In this document: positions 7,661-17,239 of the stretch, in pieces
How positions within the stretch are numbered: the first letter of the stretch is position 1
Layout: every line of letters starts with the position of its first letter
NCBI GenBank assembly: GCA_905221205.1
Contig: CAJNCG010000001.1
Location: forward strand, 62,001-126,000
Reading direction: 5' to 3'
DNA: 64,000 nucleotides
Source of the DNA: a bacterium
Lineage (GTDB): Bacteria; Bacillota; Bacilli; Lactobacillales; Streptococcaceae
Notes under the pieces: model-generated
The model's database searches: none
What the model was told of the DNA's origin: nothing
The model's input: the letters and a program-made list of their open reading frames with translations, nothing else
Made by a program: the position numbers and the translations under genes

Positions 7661-8506
7661 TTCTTTTTCAAAGGTGAAACCTTCTCCTAGGATTTCATGG
7701 GCTTCTGTAATAGTTATAAAGGCTTGAGGATCGATTCGATGAATCATTTCCTTCATTTTCACAATTTCATTTCTGCCGACAATACAGTAAATGATTTTCA
7801 GATTTTCTTTACTATAGTAGCCTTGACCTGAGATGAAAGTAACACCTCTTCCTAGGTCATCATTGATTGCCTTAGCAAGTTGGTCAGGACGTTTTGTGAT
7901 AATCATGAATCCTTTACCTGCGTAGCCACCTTCTCCAATCAAATCAATGACACGCGAAACGATAAAATCAAATAAGAGCGTGTAGGAAACCAATCTCAAG
8001 TCCTTAAATATAAGGAGAATAAGCATGAGAATACAAAAATCTAAGATAAAGAGAAGTTTCCCCATAGATATATGAGTGTATTTGTTGAGGATACGAGCTA
8101 GAATATCAGTTCCGCCGGTTGTACCTCCAGCATTAAAGATAATTCCGAGGCCAATTCCCAATAGAATTCCTGCTATAAGAGCTGTGATTAGTAAATCACC
8201 TTGAAGATCAATATGAAGGGGAATGCGCTCAAAAAAAGCCAACCAGGCGGACAAAGCTAAGGTTCCAAGCAAACTAGAATAGAGGGATTTTGCTCCAAAT
8301 ATTTTCCAAGCCAAGATGAAAAGGGGAATGTTAATCAGCAGGTTCATAAGGGAAACAGGGATTTTAAAAAGATAAAAGGTGATGAGGGTAATACCTGTCG
8401 CCCCTCCTTCAAAGAGATGATGGGGAACTACAAAATAAGTCAGTCCAAAAGCATAAATGGCAGCACCTAGTAAAATGGTAAAAATGGGGTAAATTTTTTT
8501 AATCAT
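7658..8506 (-). CDS. YitT family membrane protein
   Basis: A 282-aa integral membrane protein. The first 170 residues carry about five hydrophobic segments, including the FEGGATGITLI and NAGGTTGGTDILARI glycine-rich motifs of the YitT/DUF161 family. The soluble C-terminal domain (about 200-282; GVTFISGQGYYSKENLKIIYCIVGR) is the DUF2179 fold typical of these proteins. The molecular function of YitT proteins is not established. It is encoded alone on the minus strand, convergent with ribF. Confidence 0.85.
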   Translation of the reverse strand: MIKKIYPIFTILLGAAIYAFGLTYFVVPHHLFEGGATGITLITFYLFKIPVSLMNLLINIPLFILAWKIFGAKSLYSSLLGTLALSAWLAFFERIPLHIDLQGDLLITALIAGILLGIGLGIIFNAGGTTGGTDILARILNKYTHISMGKLLFILDFCILMLILLIFKDLRLVSYTLLFDFIVSRVIDLIGEGGYAGKGFMIITKRPDQLAKAINDDLGRGVTFISGQGYYSKENLKIIYCIVGRNEIVKMKEMIHRIDPQAFITITEAHEILGEGFTFEKE

Positions 8507-8590
8507 AGGACACCTCTTTTCTTATAAGTTGATTATATCAAATTTTTACGGAAAATTTGATTGACTCCATTAGGATTTTTAATCTTTTTT

Positions 8591-8599
8591 TGATATAAT
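8591..8599 (+). promoter_or_regulatory. Extended -10 promoter of the DegV-family gene
   Basis: TGATATAAT at 8591-8599 places +1 near 8606, about 42 nt before the ATG at 8648. It lies between the divergent yitT-like and degV-family genes. Confidence 0.6.
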
Positions 8600-8647
8600 T
8601 AGAAGTAAGAAAACCAATCTGAATCCTAAAATAGAAAGATTGACACT

Positions 8648-9487
8648 ATGACAAAAATTAAGATTGTAACCGATTCATCTGTTACTATTGAACCAGAACT
8701 CGTAAAGCAATTAGGTATCACTATTGTTCCATTATCTGTAATGATCGATAATGTTGTTTATTCGGATGCTGATTTGAAAGAAGAAGGTAAATTTCTTCAG
8801 TTGATGCAAGCAAGTAAGAATCTTCCGAAAACCAGCCAACCACCTGTAGGTGTCTTCGCTGAAGTTTTTGAAGACCTATGCAAGGATGGTAGTCAGATTC
8901 TTGCTATTCATATGTCCCATGCTCTTTCGGGTACTGTAGAAGCAGCGCGCCAGGGTGCTAGTTTATCTACTGCCGACGTGACAGTTATTGATAGTTCCTT
9001 CACTGACCAAGCACTGAAATTCCAAGTTGTTGAGGCTGCAAAGTTAGCACAAGAAGGCAAAGAGTTGGAGGAAATTTTGTCTCGTGTAGAAGAGGTCAAA
9101 AACAATACAGAGCTTTATATTGGTGTTTCAACTTTGGAAAATCTTGTCAAAGGTGGACGAATTGGCCGTGTAACTGGATTATTGAGTTCGCTCCTTAACA
9201 TCCGTGTTGTCATGCAGATGAAGGATCATGAATTGCAACCAATTGTTAAAGGTCGTGGAGCTAAAACCTTTAAAAAATGGTTAGATGAGCTGACAAGTTC
9301 GCTTTCAGGACGTTCTGTAGCAGAGATTGGAATTTCATATTCTGGTAGTTCTGATTGGGCAAAAGAGATGAAAGACAATTTGCAGCCTTATGTTGAAAAG
9401 CCAATTTCAGTTTTGGAAACAGGATCTATTATTCAAACGCACACGGGTGAGAATGCTTGGGCTATTTTAGTTCGTTACAATTCCTAA
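8648..9487 (+). CDS. DegV family fatty-acid-binding protein (FakB type)
   Basis: A 279-aa protein of the DegV/FakB family, which binds a fatty acid and presents it to the FakA kinase for phospholipid synthesis from exogenous lipid. Family motifs: [11 protein letters not shown] at the N-terminus, [12 protein letters not shown] near residue 97, IDSSFTDQA near 118, and [14 protein letters not shown] near 163. The last 50 residues end with the [15 protein letters not shown] motif usual for the C-terminal lobe. Streptococci have several paralogues with different acyl preferences; which one this is cannot be read directly. It is monocistronic and sits upstream of HU. Confidence 0.88.
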   Translation: MTKIKIVTDSSVTIEPELVKQLGITIVPLSVMIDNVVYSDADLKEEGKFLQLMQASKNLPKTSQPPVGVFAEVFEDLCKDGSQILAIHMSHALSGTVEAARQGASLSTADVTVIDSSFTDQALKFQVVEAAKLAQEGKELEEILSRVEEVKNNTELYIGVSTLENLVKGGRIGRVTGLLSSLLNIRVVMQMKDHELQPIVKGRGAKTFKKWLDELTSSLSGRSVAEIGISYSGSSDWAKEMKDNLQPYVEKPISVLETGSIIQTHTGENAWAILVRYNS

Positions 9488-9524
9488 AAAAATAAATAAA
9501 ATGGGAAGAAACAGCGTTTTTAAC

Positions 9525-9585
9525 TTGACCTAAAAGGGATTTTAGGATATGATTATATTTGTTAATTAGAAATTAATTTGGAGGA
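9525..9585 (+). promoter_or_regulatory. HU promoter and strong ribosome site
   Basis: TTGACC (9525-9530) and TATGAT (9548-9553) are 17 bp apart. GGAGGA at 9580-9585 precedes the ATG at 9595. This near-consensus arrangement fits a highly expressed gene. Confidence 0.75.
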
Positions 9586-9594
9586 ATCATTAAC

Positions 9595-9870
9595 ATGGCA
9601 AACAAACAAGATTTGATCGCTAAAGTAGCAGAAGCTACAGAATTGACTAAGAAAGACTCAGCAGCAGCAGTTGAAGCTGTATTCTCAGCAGTAGCTGACT
9701 ACCTTGCAGCTGGCGAAAAAGTTCAATTGATCGGTTTTGGTAACTTTGAAGTTCGTGAGCGTGCTGCACGTAAAGGTCGCAACCCACAAACTGGTAAAGA
9801 AATCACAATTGCAGCTTCTAAAGTTCCAGCATTCAAAGCTGGTAAAGCTCTTAAAGACGCTGTTAAATAA
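9595..9870 (+). CDS. hup: DNA-binding protein HU
   Basis: A 91-aa histone-like nucleoid protein that bends DNA as a dimer. The beta-arm motif [20 protein letters not shown] and the N-terminal helical body ([20 protein letters not shown]) are canonical. Codon use is strongly biased (GCA/GCT, AAA), as expected for an abundant protein. In streptococci HU (hlpA) is the principal essential nucleoid protein. It has its own promoter and terminator. Confidence 0.97.
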   Translation: MANKQDLIAKVAEATELTKKDSAAAVEAVFSAVADYLAAGEKVQLIGFGNFEVRERAARKGRNPQTGKEITIAASKVPAFKAGKALKDAVK

Positions 9871-9880
9871 TCATCCTTTA

Positions 9881-9930
9881 AAAAGCCTATTGTATCAAGC
9901 TTTCTAGCTTGGTCAATAGGCTTTTCTTTT
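9881..9930 (+). terminator. Terminator after HU
   Basis: AAAAGCCTATTG (9881 onward) pairs with CAATAGGCTTTT across an inner ATCAAGCT/AGCTTGGT stem, followed by CTTTT. A GGGGCAAATAGGGGGCAAAAT stretch follows at 9937. Confidence 0.85.
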
Positions 9931-10084
9931 GGTTTTGGGGCAAATAGGGGGCAAAATCTGAATTAACTAGTGGCAGAAATGACTATTCATGTATAGGCTA
10001 ATTCAATTTGCGTAGCAGAAATCATACAAATAAAATTGATTATAGTAAAATAGGATTAGAAATCTTAAGAAAGTTGGTTCTTTA

Positions 10085-10792
10085 TTGGAAACGATAGTAT
10101 TTTCAATCTCCGTTTTTTTAGCAGGGATTTTGTCCTTCTTTTCCCCTTGTATTTTTCCTCTGTTACCAGTTTATGCTGGAATTTTATTGGACGATCAGGA
10201 AAGTGCAAAAAGCTTCTCTTTGTTTGGAAGAAAAGTCGTTTGGTCAGGTTTGATTCGAACACTTTGCTTTATAGCAGGGATTTCTCTTATTTTCTTTATT
10301 CTAGGATTTGGTGCTGGTTACTTTGGTAATATTCTCTATGCCAATTGGTTTCGCTATACCATGGGTACGATTATCATCATTTTAGGACTTCACCAGATGG
10401 AAATTTTTCATTTTAAGAAATTAGAGGTTCAAAAAAGCTTTACTTTTAAGAAATCAGAAGCTAATCGTTATTGGTCAGCCTTTTTACTCGGTATTACCTT
10501 TAGCTTCGGTTGGACGCCTTGTATTGGTCCAGTTTTGAGTTCTGTTTTAGCGCTTGCGGCTTCTGGAGGCAATGGGGCTTGGCAAGGAGCCATATATACT
10601 CTTATTTACACTCTAGGAATGGCTATTCCTTTCTTGGTCTTGGCACTAGCTTCAGGTGTAGTCATGCCTTATTTTAGTAAAATTAAACGTCATATGATGC
10701 TACTGAAGAAAATTGGTGGTTTCCTTATTATTTTAATGGGAATTTTGTTAATCTTAGGACAAGTAAATGTTCTAGCTGGAATTTTTGAATAA
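10085..10792 (+). CDS. ccdA: CcdA-type thiol-disulfide electron transporter
   Basis: A 235-aa membrane protein with about six transmembrane segments that carries reducing equivalents from cytosolic thioredoxin to the outside. The two redox cysteines are present: Cys22 in FFSPCIFPLLP and Cys146 in FGWTPCIGPV. The start is a TTG at 10085, because METIVFSISVFLAGILSFF is the natural N-terminus and no ATG fits. The next gene, 11 bases downstream, encodes its probable partner, an extracellular thioredoxin-like lipoprotein. In pneumococcus the equivalent pair (CcdA2-Etrx2) supplies electrons to surface methionine-sulfoxide reductase. Confidence 0.9.
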   Translation: METIVFSISVFLAGILSFFSPCIFPLLPVYAGILLDDQESAKSFSLFGRKVVWSGLIRTLCFIAGISLIFFILGFGAGYFGNILYANWFRYTMGTIIIILGLHQMEIFHFKKLEVQKSFTFKKSEANRYWSAFLLGITFSFGWTPCIGPVLSSVLALAASGGNGAWQGAIYTLIYTLGMAIPFLVLALASGVVMPYFSKIKRHMMLLKKIGGFLIILMGILLILGQVNVLAGIFE

Positions 10793-10803
10793 AGGAGAAA
10801 AAG

Positions 10804-11370
10804 ATGAAAAAAGTAATGTTGGCTGGCTTAAGCCTCTTGTCAGTAGTTGTATTGATGGCCTGTGGTGAGGAAGAGTCTAAAAAGACTCAAGCACCAGAAC
10901 ACCCCCAAAAACAACAGCAACAAACGCCTGTACAACAAATAGCAGTCGGAAAAGAGGCTCCAGACTTTACTTTGCAATCCATGGATGGCAAAGAAGTTAA
11001 GTTATCTGATTATAAGGGTAAAAAAGTTTACTTGAAGTTCTGGGCTTCCTGGTGTGGTCCATGTAAGAAAAGTATGCCAGAGTTGATGGAACTAGCGGCG
11101 AAACCAGATCGTGATTTCGAAATTCTTAGTGTCATTGCCCCAGGAATTCAAGGTGAAAAAACTGTCGAGCAATTCCCACAATGGTTCCAAGATCAAGGTT
11201 ATAAGGATATCCCAGTTCTTTATGATACCAAAGCAACCACCTTCCAAGCTTATCAAATTCGAAGCATTCCTACAGAATACCTGATTGATAGTCAAGGCAA
11301 GATTGGAAAGATTCAATTTGGTGTTATCAGCAATGCGGATGCAGAAGCAGCCTTTAAAGAAATGAACTAG
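10804..11370 (+). CDS. etrx2: Extracellular thioredoxin-like lipoprotein (TlpA/Etrx family)
   Basis: A 188-aa surface lipoprotein. The signal peptide ends in a lipobox (VLMAC, Cys20), followed by a Gln-rich linker to about residue 48. The TlpA-type thioredoxin fold has the active site WCGPC with Cys84 and Cys87, and the cis-proline motif SIPTEY near residue 155. An AAGGAG site precedes the ATG. It is cotranscribed with ccdA. The symbol follows the pneumococcal locus with the same order; the particular Etrx copy is inferred from the downstream permease-adcAII-pht neighbours. Confidence 0.88.
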   Translation: MKKVMLAGLSLLSVVVLMACGEEESKKTQAPEHPQKQQQQTPVQQIAVGKEAPDFTLQSMDGKEVKLSDYKGKKVYLKFWASWCGPCKKSMPELMELAAKPDRDFEILSVIAPGIQGEKTVEQFPQWFQDQGYKDIPVLYDTKATTFQAYQIRSIPTEYLIDSQGKIGKIQFGVISNADAEAAFKEMN

Positions 11371-11491
11371 AATCGATAAAAATCTGATTACAAGATGTAG
11401 TCAGATTTTTTTAGAAAAACATTTTATAAATATTCACAAATCTCCTATATTTATGGTAAAATAGAATCATCATTTTATTTTGGAGTCAAAG

Positions 11492-12883
11492 ATGAATATA
11501 TTTAGAACAAAGAATGTTAGTTTGGATAAAACAGAGATGCACAGGCATTTGAAGTTATGGGATTTGATTTTGCTGGGTATCGGAGCCATGGTGGGGACAG
11601 GCGTCTTTACAATTACAGGTACTGCAGCTGCAACGCTGGCTGGTCCAGCCCTAGTGGTATCAATCGTCATTTCTGCCTTGTGCGTGGGATTATCAGCCCT
11701 CTTTTTTGCAGAATTTGCCTCGCGAGTACCTGCTACAGGTGGTGCCTACAGCTATCTCTATGCTATCTTAGGCGAATTTCCTGCCTGGTTGGCTGGCTGG
11801 TTAACCATGATGGAGTTCATGACAGCCATATCAGGCGTAGCTTCGGGTTGGGCGGCTTATTTTAAAGGATTGCTCTCTCAATACGGGATAGCCCTTCCTC
11901 AGGCTTTAAATGGTACCTTTAATCCTCAAGCAGGGACATTTGTTGATTTATTGCCTATTCTTGTCTTGGTCTTGGTGACCTCACTTGTTTTACTCAATGC
12001 TAAAGCAGCCTTACGATTTAATTCAATTCTAGTTATTTTGAAATTTTCCGCTTTAGCTCTCTTTGTTTTAGTAGGAATTTGGCATATCAAACTTGATAAT
12101 TGGAGCAATTTTGCTCCGTACGGTTTTGGACAAATCTATGGTGCTAATACTGGTATCATGGCTGGTGCGTCCTTAATGTTCTTTGGATTTTTGGGATTTG
12201 AATCCATCTCTATGGCTGTAGATGAAGTCAAGACTCCTCAAAAAAATATTCCTAGAGGAATTGTCTTGTCGCTCTCTATCGTAACTATTCTTTATGCCTT
12301 GGTGACTCTTGTTTTGACTGGTGTTGTCCATTATAGCCATCTAAATGTCGACGATGCCGTTGCCTTTGCCCTTCGTAGTGTTGGAATCAGTTGGGCAGCT
12401 AATTATGTGTCATTAGTGGCTATCTTGACCTTGATTACAGTTTGCATCTCGATGACCTATGCTCTGTCGCGTATGATTTACAGTTTAGCCCGTGATGGAT
12501 TGATGCCTGCCGCCTTTAAAGAACTAACGAAGACTAGCAAGGTACCAAAGAATGCTACTATCTTAACGGGGCTAGCTTCAGCGGTAGCTGCAGGAATGTT
12601 CCCTCTTGCTAGTATCGCAGCCTTCTTAAATATTTGTACCCTGGCCTACTTGATTATGCTGGCTTACGGCTTGATTCGCCTACGGAAAGAAAAAGGAATG
12701 CCGAGAGCGGGCGAGTTTAAAACACCATTGGTGCCCTTATTACCGATTTTATCAATCATCATTTGTTTATCCTTTATGTTGCAGTATAATATGGAAACCT
12801 GGGTTGCTTTCCTAGTTGCATTGTTGATAGGAAGTATCATTTACTTTACATATGGCTATAAGCATTCTACCATAGAAGAATAA
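11492..12883 (+). CDS. APC-superfamily amino-acid permease
   Basis: A 463-aa transporter with about 12 transmembrane helices. The first helix carries the substrate-binding GIGAMVGTGVFTITG motif of the CAT/APC family, and FAEFASRVPATGGAYSY follows in helix 2-3. The ATG at 11492 is chosen because TGGAG lies 7 bases upstream. The substrate is probably a cationic or other amino acid; it cannot be read from sequence. The stop codon's last base is also the first base of a BOX repeat. Cotranscription with the upstream thiol genes is unlikely, because 120 bases with a short hairpin separate them. Confidence 0.88.
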   Translation: MNIFRTKNVSLDKTEMHRHLKLWDLILLGIGAMVGTGVFTITGTAAATLAGPALVVSIVISALCVGLSALFFAEFASRVPATGGAYSYLYAILGEFPAWLAGWLTMMEFMTAISGVASGWAAYFKGLLSQYGIALPQALNGTFNPQAGTFVDLLPILVLVLVTSLVLLNAKAALRFNSILVILKFSALALFVLVGIWHIKLDNWSNFAPYGFGQIYGANTGIMAGASLMFFGFLGFESISMAVDEVKTPQKNIPRGIVLSLSIVTILYALVTLVLTGVVHYSHLNVDDAVAFALRSVGISWAANYVSLVAILTLITVCISMTYALSRMIYSLARDGLMPAAFKELTKTSKVPKNATILTGLASAVAAGMFPLASIAAFLNICTLAYLIMLAYGLIRLRKEKGMPRAGEFKTPLVPLLPILSIIICLSFMLQYNMETWVAFLVALLIGSIIYFTYGYKHSTIEE

Positions 12884-13079
12884 TACTCTTCGAAAATCTC
12901 TTCAAACCACGTCAGCTTCGCCTTGCCGTATATATGGTTACTGACTTCGTCAGTTTCATCTACAACCTCAAAAACATGTTTTGAGCTGACTTCGTCAGTC
13001 TTATCTACAACCTCAAAACAGTGTTTTGAGCAGCCTGCGGCTAGCTTCCTAATTTGCTCTTTGATTTTCATTGAGTATA
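12883..13079 (-). repeat. BOX element (boxA-boxB-boxB-boxC)
   Basis: Read on the minus strand it starts TATACTCAATGAAAATC (boxA, right end), continues through GCTAGCCGCAGGCTGCTC, has two TTTTGAGGTTGTAGAT-type boxB units, and ends with the boxC TTGAAGAGATTTTCGAAGAG. The 197-bp length fits one A, two B and one C unit. BOX is a mitis-group miniature repeat. Its left edge overlaps the permease stop codon. Confidence 0.9.
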
Positions 13080-13158
13080 AAGTGAGAATCTGTTGAGTTG
13101 TTCAAACTCAGCAGATTTTTATATGTGAAAGAAATTTCAAATTTTTTCTAAAAATAGC

Positions 13159-13200
13159 TTGACAGATTAAATTTTTAGGAGTAGAATGTTTACCAGTTAA
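13159..13200 (+). promoter_or_regulatory. adcAII promoter with AdcR-type zinc operator
   Basis: TTGACA (13159-13164), a 17-bp spacer and TAGAAT (13182-13187), with TTTACCAGTTAA (13189-13200) immediately after. The latter matches the AdcR consensus TTAACYRGTTAA at 11 of 12 positions. Zinc-loaded AdcR would block transcription start here. Confidence 0.8.
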
Positions 13201-13222
13201 TTAAATAGTTAAGGAGTTATCC

Positions 13223-14140
13223 ATGAAGAAAAAAAGTTTATTTTTAGTATTGTTAAGTGTCTTTCTTTTGTGTTTATGTGCTTGTGGTCAAAAGGAAAGC
13301 CAAACAGGAAAAGGGATGAAAATTGTGACCAGTTTCTATCCTATCTACGCTATGGTCAAGGAAGTATCTGGAGATTTGAATGACGTTCGAATGATTCAGT
13401 CAAGTAGCGGGATTCACTCCTTTGAACCCTCAGCGAATGATATTGCTGCCATCTATGATGCAGATGTCTTTGTTTACCATTCTCATACGCTCGAATCTTG
13501 GGCAGGAAGTCTGGATCCAAATTTAAAAAAATCCAAAGTTAAGGTTTTAGAGGCTTCTGAAGGAATGACCTTAGACCGTGTTCCTGGGCTAGAAGATGTG
13601 GAAGCAGGGGATGGAGTTGATGAAAAAACGCTTTATGACCCTCACACTTGGCTAGATCCTGAAAAAGCTGGAGAAGAAGCCCAAATTATTGCTGATAAAC
13701 TTTCAGAGGTTGATAGTGAACATAAAGAAACTTATCAAAAAAATGCGCAAGCCTTTATCAAGAAAGCTCAAGAATTAACTAAGAAATTCCAGCCTAAATT
13801 TGAAAAAGCGAGTCAGAAGACATTTGTAACACAACATACAGCCTTTTCTTATCTAGCTAAGCGATTTGGACTCAATCAACTTGGAATCGCAGGTATCTCT
13901 CCAGAACAAGAACCAAGTCCAAGGCAACTAACAGAAATTCAGGAATTTGTTAAAACCTATAAGGTTAAAACGATTTTTACAGAAAGTAATGCTTCTTCAA
14001 AAGTAGCTGAAACTCTTGTCAAATCAACAGGTGTGGGTCTTAAAACTCTGAATCCTTTAGAGGCAGACCCACAAAACGACAAAACTTATCTAGAAAATCT
14101 GGAAGAAAATATGAGTGTTCTAGCAGAAGAATTAAAGTGA
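13223..14140 (+). CDS. adcAII: Zinc-binding surface lipoprotein AdcAII (Lmb)
   Basis: A 305-aa substrate-binding lipoprotein of the cluster A-I (ZnuA/TroA) family that captures Zn2+ for the AdcBC transporter encoded elsewhere. The lipobox is LCAC (about residue 20). Metal-ligand motifs: GIHSFEPS, HSHTLESW, TQHTAFSYL and the Glu of FTESNASS. It lacks the His-rich loop and extra C-terminal domain of AdcA, as expected for AdcAII. The promoter carries an AdcR site. The next gene, phtD, starts 7 bases after its stop, so the two are one operon, as in pneumococcus, where Pht proteins pass zinc to AdcAII. Confidence 0.93.
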   Translation: MKKKSLFLVLLSVFLLCLCACGQKESQTGKGMKIVTSFYPIYAMVKEVSGDLNDVRMIQSSSGIHSFEPSANDIAAIYDADVFVYHSHTLESWAGSLDPNLKKSKVKVLEASEGMTLDRVPGLEDVEAGDGVDEKTLYDPHTWLDPEKAGEEAQIIADKLSEVDSEHKETYQKNAQAFIKKAQELTKKFQPKFEKASQKTFVTQHTAFSYLAKRFGLNQLGIAGISPEQEPSPRQLTEIQEFVKTYKVKTIFTESNASSKVAETLVKSTGVGLKTLNPLEADPQNDKTYLENLEENMSVLAEELK

Positions 14141-14147
14141 GGAAAGA

Positions 14148-17100
14148 ATGAAAATCAATAAAAAATATGTAGCAGGTTCAGTAGCAGTCCTTGCCCTAAG
14201 TGTTTGTTCCTATGAACTTGGTCGTTACCAAGCTGGTCAAGTTAAGAAAGATTCGAATCGAGTTGCTTATATAGATGGTGATCAGGCTAGTCAAAAGGCA
14301 GAAAATTTGACACCTGATGAAGTCAGTAAGAGAGAGGGAATCAACGCTGAACAAATTGTTATCAAGATTACAGATCAAGGTTATGTGACCTCTCATGGAG
14401 ACCATTATCATTACTATAATGGTAAGGTTCCTTATGATGCCATCATTAGTGAAGAATTGCTGATGAAAGATCCGAATTATCAGTTGAAGGATTCAGACAT
14501 TGTCAATGAAATCAAGGGTGGTTATGTGATTAAGGTAGACGGAAAATACTATGTTTACCTTAAAGATGCGGCTCATGCGGACAATGTTCGGACAAAAGAA
14601 GAGATTAAACGTCAGAAGCAGGAACACAGTAGTAATCACGGGGGCGGTTCTAACGATCAGGCAGTAGTTGCAGCCAGAGCCCAAGGACGTTATACAACGG
14701 ATGATGGGTATATCTTTAATGCATCTGATATCATTGAGGACACGGGTGATGCTTATATCGTTCCTCATGGCAATCACTTCCACTATATTCCTAAGAGTGA
14801 TTTGTCTGCCAGTGAATTAGCTGCTGCCCAAGCCTTCTTATCTGGAAAAGGTGGCCAATTAAGTACCGTTGAATATCGTTCAAGCAGAGCTGAAACAAGA
14901 TCTAGTGTCAGAACGAGTCAAGCTGAGACTCCTCAAAATCCTACAACGTCTTCTGAGAGTCAAAATGAGGACTTGGATAGTCTCCTTCAAGAATTGTACG
15001 CTTTGCCACTTAGCCAACGTCATGTGGAGTCTGATGGATTAGTATTTGACCCAGCACAGATTACAAAACGTACAGCCAATGGTGTGGCAGTGCCTCACGG
15101 GGATCATTTCCATTTTATTCCTTATTCGCAAATGTCTGCTTTGGAAGAAAAATTGGCTCGAAATCTACCAATTGGAGGCCAGCCAGTTCAAAGTCATTCT
15201 GATAATACGAAACCAAGCAGTCCTGAGAAAACAAGTTCAACACCAAGTTCAACGATTAAACCAAACTTTAATCTCAATACGCAGACACCAAATCGAGGAA
15301 CTGGAGGCGCTTATACAACGGATGATGGTTATGTCTTTAGTCCGTCAGATGTGATTGAAGATACAGGTGACGCTTTTATTGTCCCTCATGGCAATCATTT
15401 CCACTACATACCAAAAGGCGCTTTGTCGGCAGGAGAATTAGCTGCAGCTCAAGCTTATTGGAATGGTAAGCAGGGCTCTCGTACTTCTTCAAGTTCTAGT
15501 AAACCAAGTAGTGATAATGCTAAGCCAGCTCAACCAAGTTTGACAGAGACTCCAAATCTGACTGTCACACCAACTTACCATCAAAATCAAGGGGAAGACA
15601 TTTCAACACTTTTAAGTGAATTGTATGCCAAACCTTTGTCAGAACGCCATGTGGAATCTGATGGATTAGTCTTTGATCCGGCACAAATTATCAAACGTAC
15701 AGCTAATGGTGTAGCAGTGCCCCACGGAGACCATTATCACTTTATTCCTTATTCACAAATGTCACCGCTGGAAGAAAAATTGGCTCGTATGATAGCTGTC
15801 AAGGGTCAAAATGGCAATGTCTTGCCAAGTGTTACTCCTCTGAAGCCAGCCTCTACTACCAAACCTCTAGCACCAGTGGAAAATAAACCGACTGAACTTG
15901 ATGTCAACCAGGTTGTTAGAAAAGTTGGCGAAGGTTATATTTTCGAGGATAAGGGAGTCAGTCGTTATGTTCTAGCTAAAGACTTGGCTAAGGATAAGAT
16001 TGACGTTATTGAAAATCTCTTGTCTAATAAAACTCAAGAGACACATGCCCTAGTTGCGAAGAAAGAAAATGTCGCTCCTCGTGATCAAGAATTTTATGAT
16101 AAAGCGTATAATTTATTGGCCGAGGCTCATAAATCCTTGTCTGAAAATAAGGGTCGTACTTCTGACTTCCAAGCTTTAGATAAATTAGCAGAACGCTTGA
16201 ATGATGAATCTTCTAATAAAGGAAAATTGGTAGATGATTTATTGGCATTCCTAGCACCAATTACCCATCCAGAACGTCTTGGCAAACCAAATTCTCAAAT
16301 TGAATATACCGAAAACGAAGTCCGTATTGCTCAATTAGCTGATAAGTATACAACCTCAGACGGCTACATTTTTGACGAACATGATATTATCAGTGATGAA
16401 GGGGATGCCTATGTAACGCCTCATATGGGCCATAGTCACTGGATTGGAAAAGATAGCCTTTCTGATAAAGAAAAAGCAGCTGCTCAATCTTATACTAAAG
16501 AAAAAGGTATCCTACCTCCGTCAGCAGACGCAGATGCTCAAGCAAATCCTACTGGAGATAGTGCAGCGGCCATTTACAATCGTGTGAAAGGTGAGAAACG
16601 AATTCCACTCGTTCGACTTCCATACATGGTTGAGCATACAGTTGAAGTTAAAAATGGGAATTTAATCATTCCTCATAAGGACCATTACCATAACATTAAA
16701 TTTGCTTGGTTTGATGATCATTCATACAAGGCTCCAAATGGTTATACCTTGGAAGACTTATTTGCGACGATTAAGTACTATGTTGAACATCCTGATGAAC
16801 GTCCACATTCTAATGATGGATGGGGCAATGCAAGCGAGCATGTCTTAGGTAAGAAAGACCACAGTGAGGATCCAAATAAGAACTTTAAAGCAGAAGAAGA
16901 GCCAGTAGAGGAAACACCTGCTGAGCCAGAAGTCCCTCAAGTAGAGACTGAAAAAGTAGAAGCCAAACTCAAAGAAGCAGAAGGTTTGCTTGCTAAAGTA
17001 ACGGATGCTAGTCTGAAAGCTAATGCGACAGAAACCCTAGCTGGTTTACGAAATAACTTGAGTTTGCAAACCATGGATAATAATGGTATCATGGCAGAAG

Positions 17101-17162
17101 CAGAAAAATTACTTGCTTTGTTAAAAGGAAGTGAGTCAGTAACGACGAAACCAGCAGTATAA
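14148..17162 (+). CDS. phtD: Polyhistidine triad protein, PhtD-like, with internal duplication
   Basis: A 1004-aa surface zinc-binding protein. HxxHxH motifs start at about residues 83, 207, 317, 414, 526, 759 (HMGHSH variant) and 843 (HKDHYH). A signal-type N-terminus (KYVAGSVAVLALSVCSYELG) precedes them. Residues about 184-330 and 391-540 are near-copies, each with a DGYxFxxxDxIEDTGDA triad block plus an RHVESDGLVFDPAQI triad block, so this copy has an extra repeat pair compared with the usual five-triad PhtD. The C-terminus (about 930-1004) is a Glu-rich helical stalk. No LPXTG is present. It is cotranscribed with adcAII under zinc control. PhtA/PhtB/PhtD are close homologues, so the letter is tentative. 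Confidence 0.88.
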   Translation: MKINKKYVAGSVAVLALSVCSYELGRYQAGQVKKDSNRVAYIDGDQASQKAENLTPDEVSKREGINAEQIVIKITDQGYVTSHGDHYHYYNGKVPYDAIISEELLMKDPNYQLKDSDIVNEIKGGYVIKVDGKYYVYLKDAAHADNVRTKEEIKRQKQEHSSNHGGGSNDQAVVAARAQGRYTTDDGYIFNASDIIEDTGDAYIVPHGNHFHYIPKSDLSASELAAAQAFLSGKGGQLSTVEYRSSRAETRSSVRTSQAETPQNPTTSSESQNEDLDSLLQELYALPLSQRHVESDGLVFDPAQITKRTANGVAVPHGDHFHFIPYSQMSALEEKLARNLPIGGQPVQSHSDNTKPSSPEKTSSTPSSTIKPNFNLNTQTPNRGTGGAYTTDDGYVFSPSDVIEDTGDAFIVPHGNHFHYIPKGALSAGELAAAQAYWNGKQGSRTSSSSSKPSSDNAKPAQPSLTETPNLTVTPTYHQNQGEDISTLLSELYAKPLSERHVESDGLVFDPAQIIKRTANGVAVPHGDHYHFIPYSQMSPLEEKLARMIAVKGQNGNVLPSVTPLKPASTTKPLAPVENKPTELDVNQVVRKVGEGYIFEDKGVSRYVLAKDLAKDKIDVIENLLSNKTQETHALVAKKENVAPRDQEFYDKAYNLLAEAHKSLSENKGRTSDFQALDKLAERLNDESSNKGKLVDDLLAFLAPITHPERLGKPNSQIEYTENEVRIAQLADKYTTSDGYIFDEHDIISDEGDAYVTPHMGHSHWIGKDSLSDKEKAAAQSYTKEKGILPPSADADAQANPTGDSAAAIYNRVKGEKRIPLVRLPYMVEHTVEVKNGNLIIPHKDHYHNIKFAWFDDHSYKAPNGYTLEDLFATIKYYVEHPDERPHSNDGWGNASEHVLGKKDHSEDPNKNFKAEEEPVEETPAEPEVPQVETEKVEAKLKEAEGLLAKVTDASLKANATETLAGLRNNLSLQTMDNNGIMAEAEKLLALLKGSESVTTKPAV

Positions 17163-17239
17163 ACTTTATACTATAAATCAAGATGATGTAAGAGTCAGTA
17201 GCAATACTGGCTTTTATTTTTTAAAATGATATAAAAATC

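Noticed and set aside
12856..13071. Open frame on the minus strand within the BOX element and the end of the permease gene
   Set aside because: Its repeated residues come from the boxB units; it has no ribosome site and BOX elements are not known to code.
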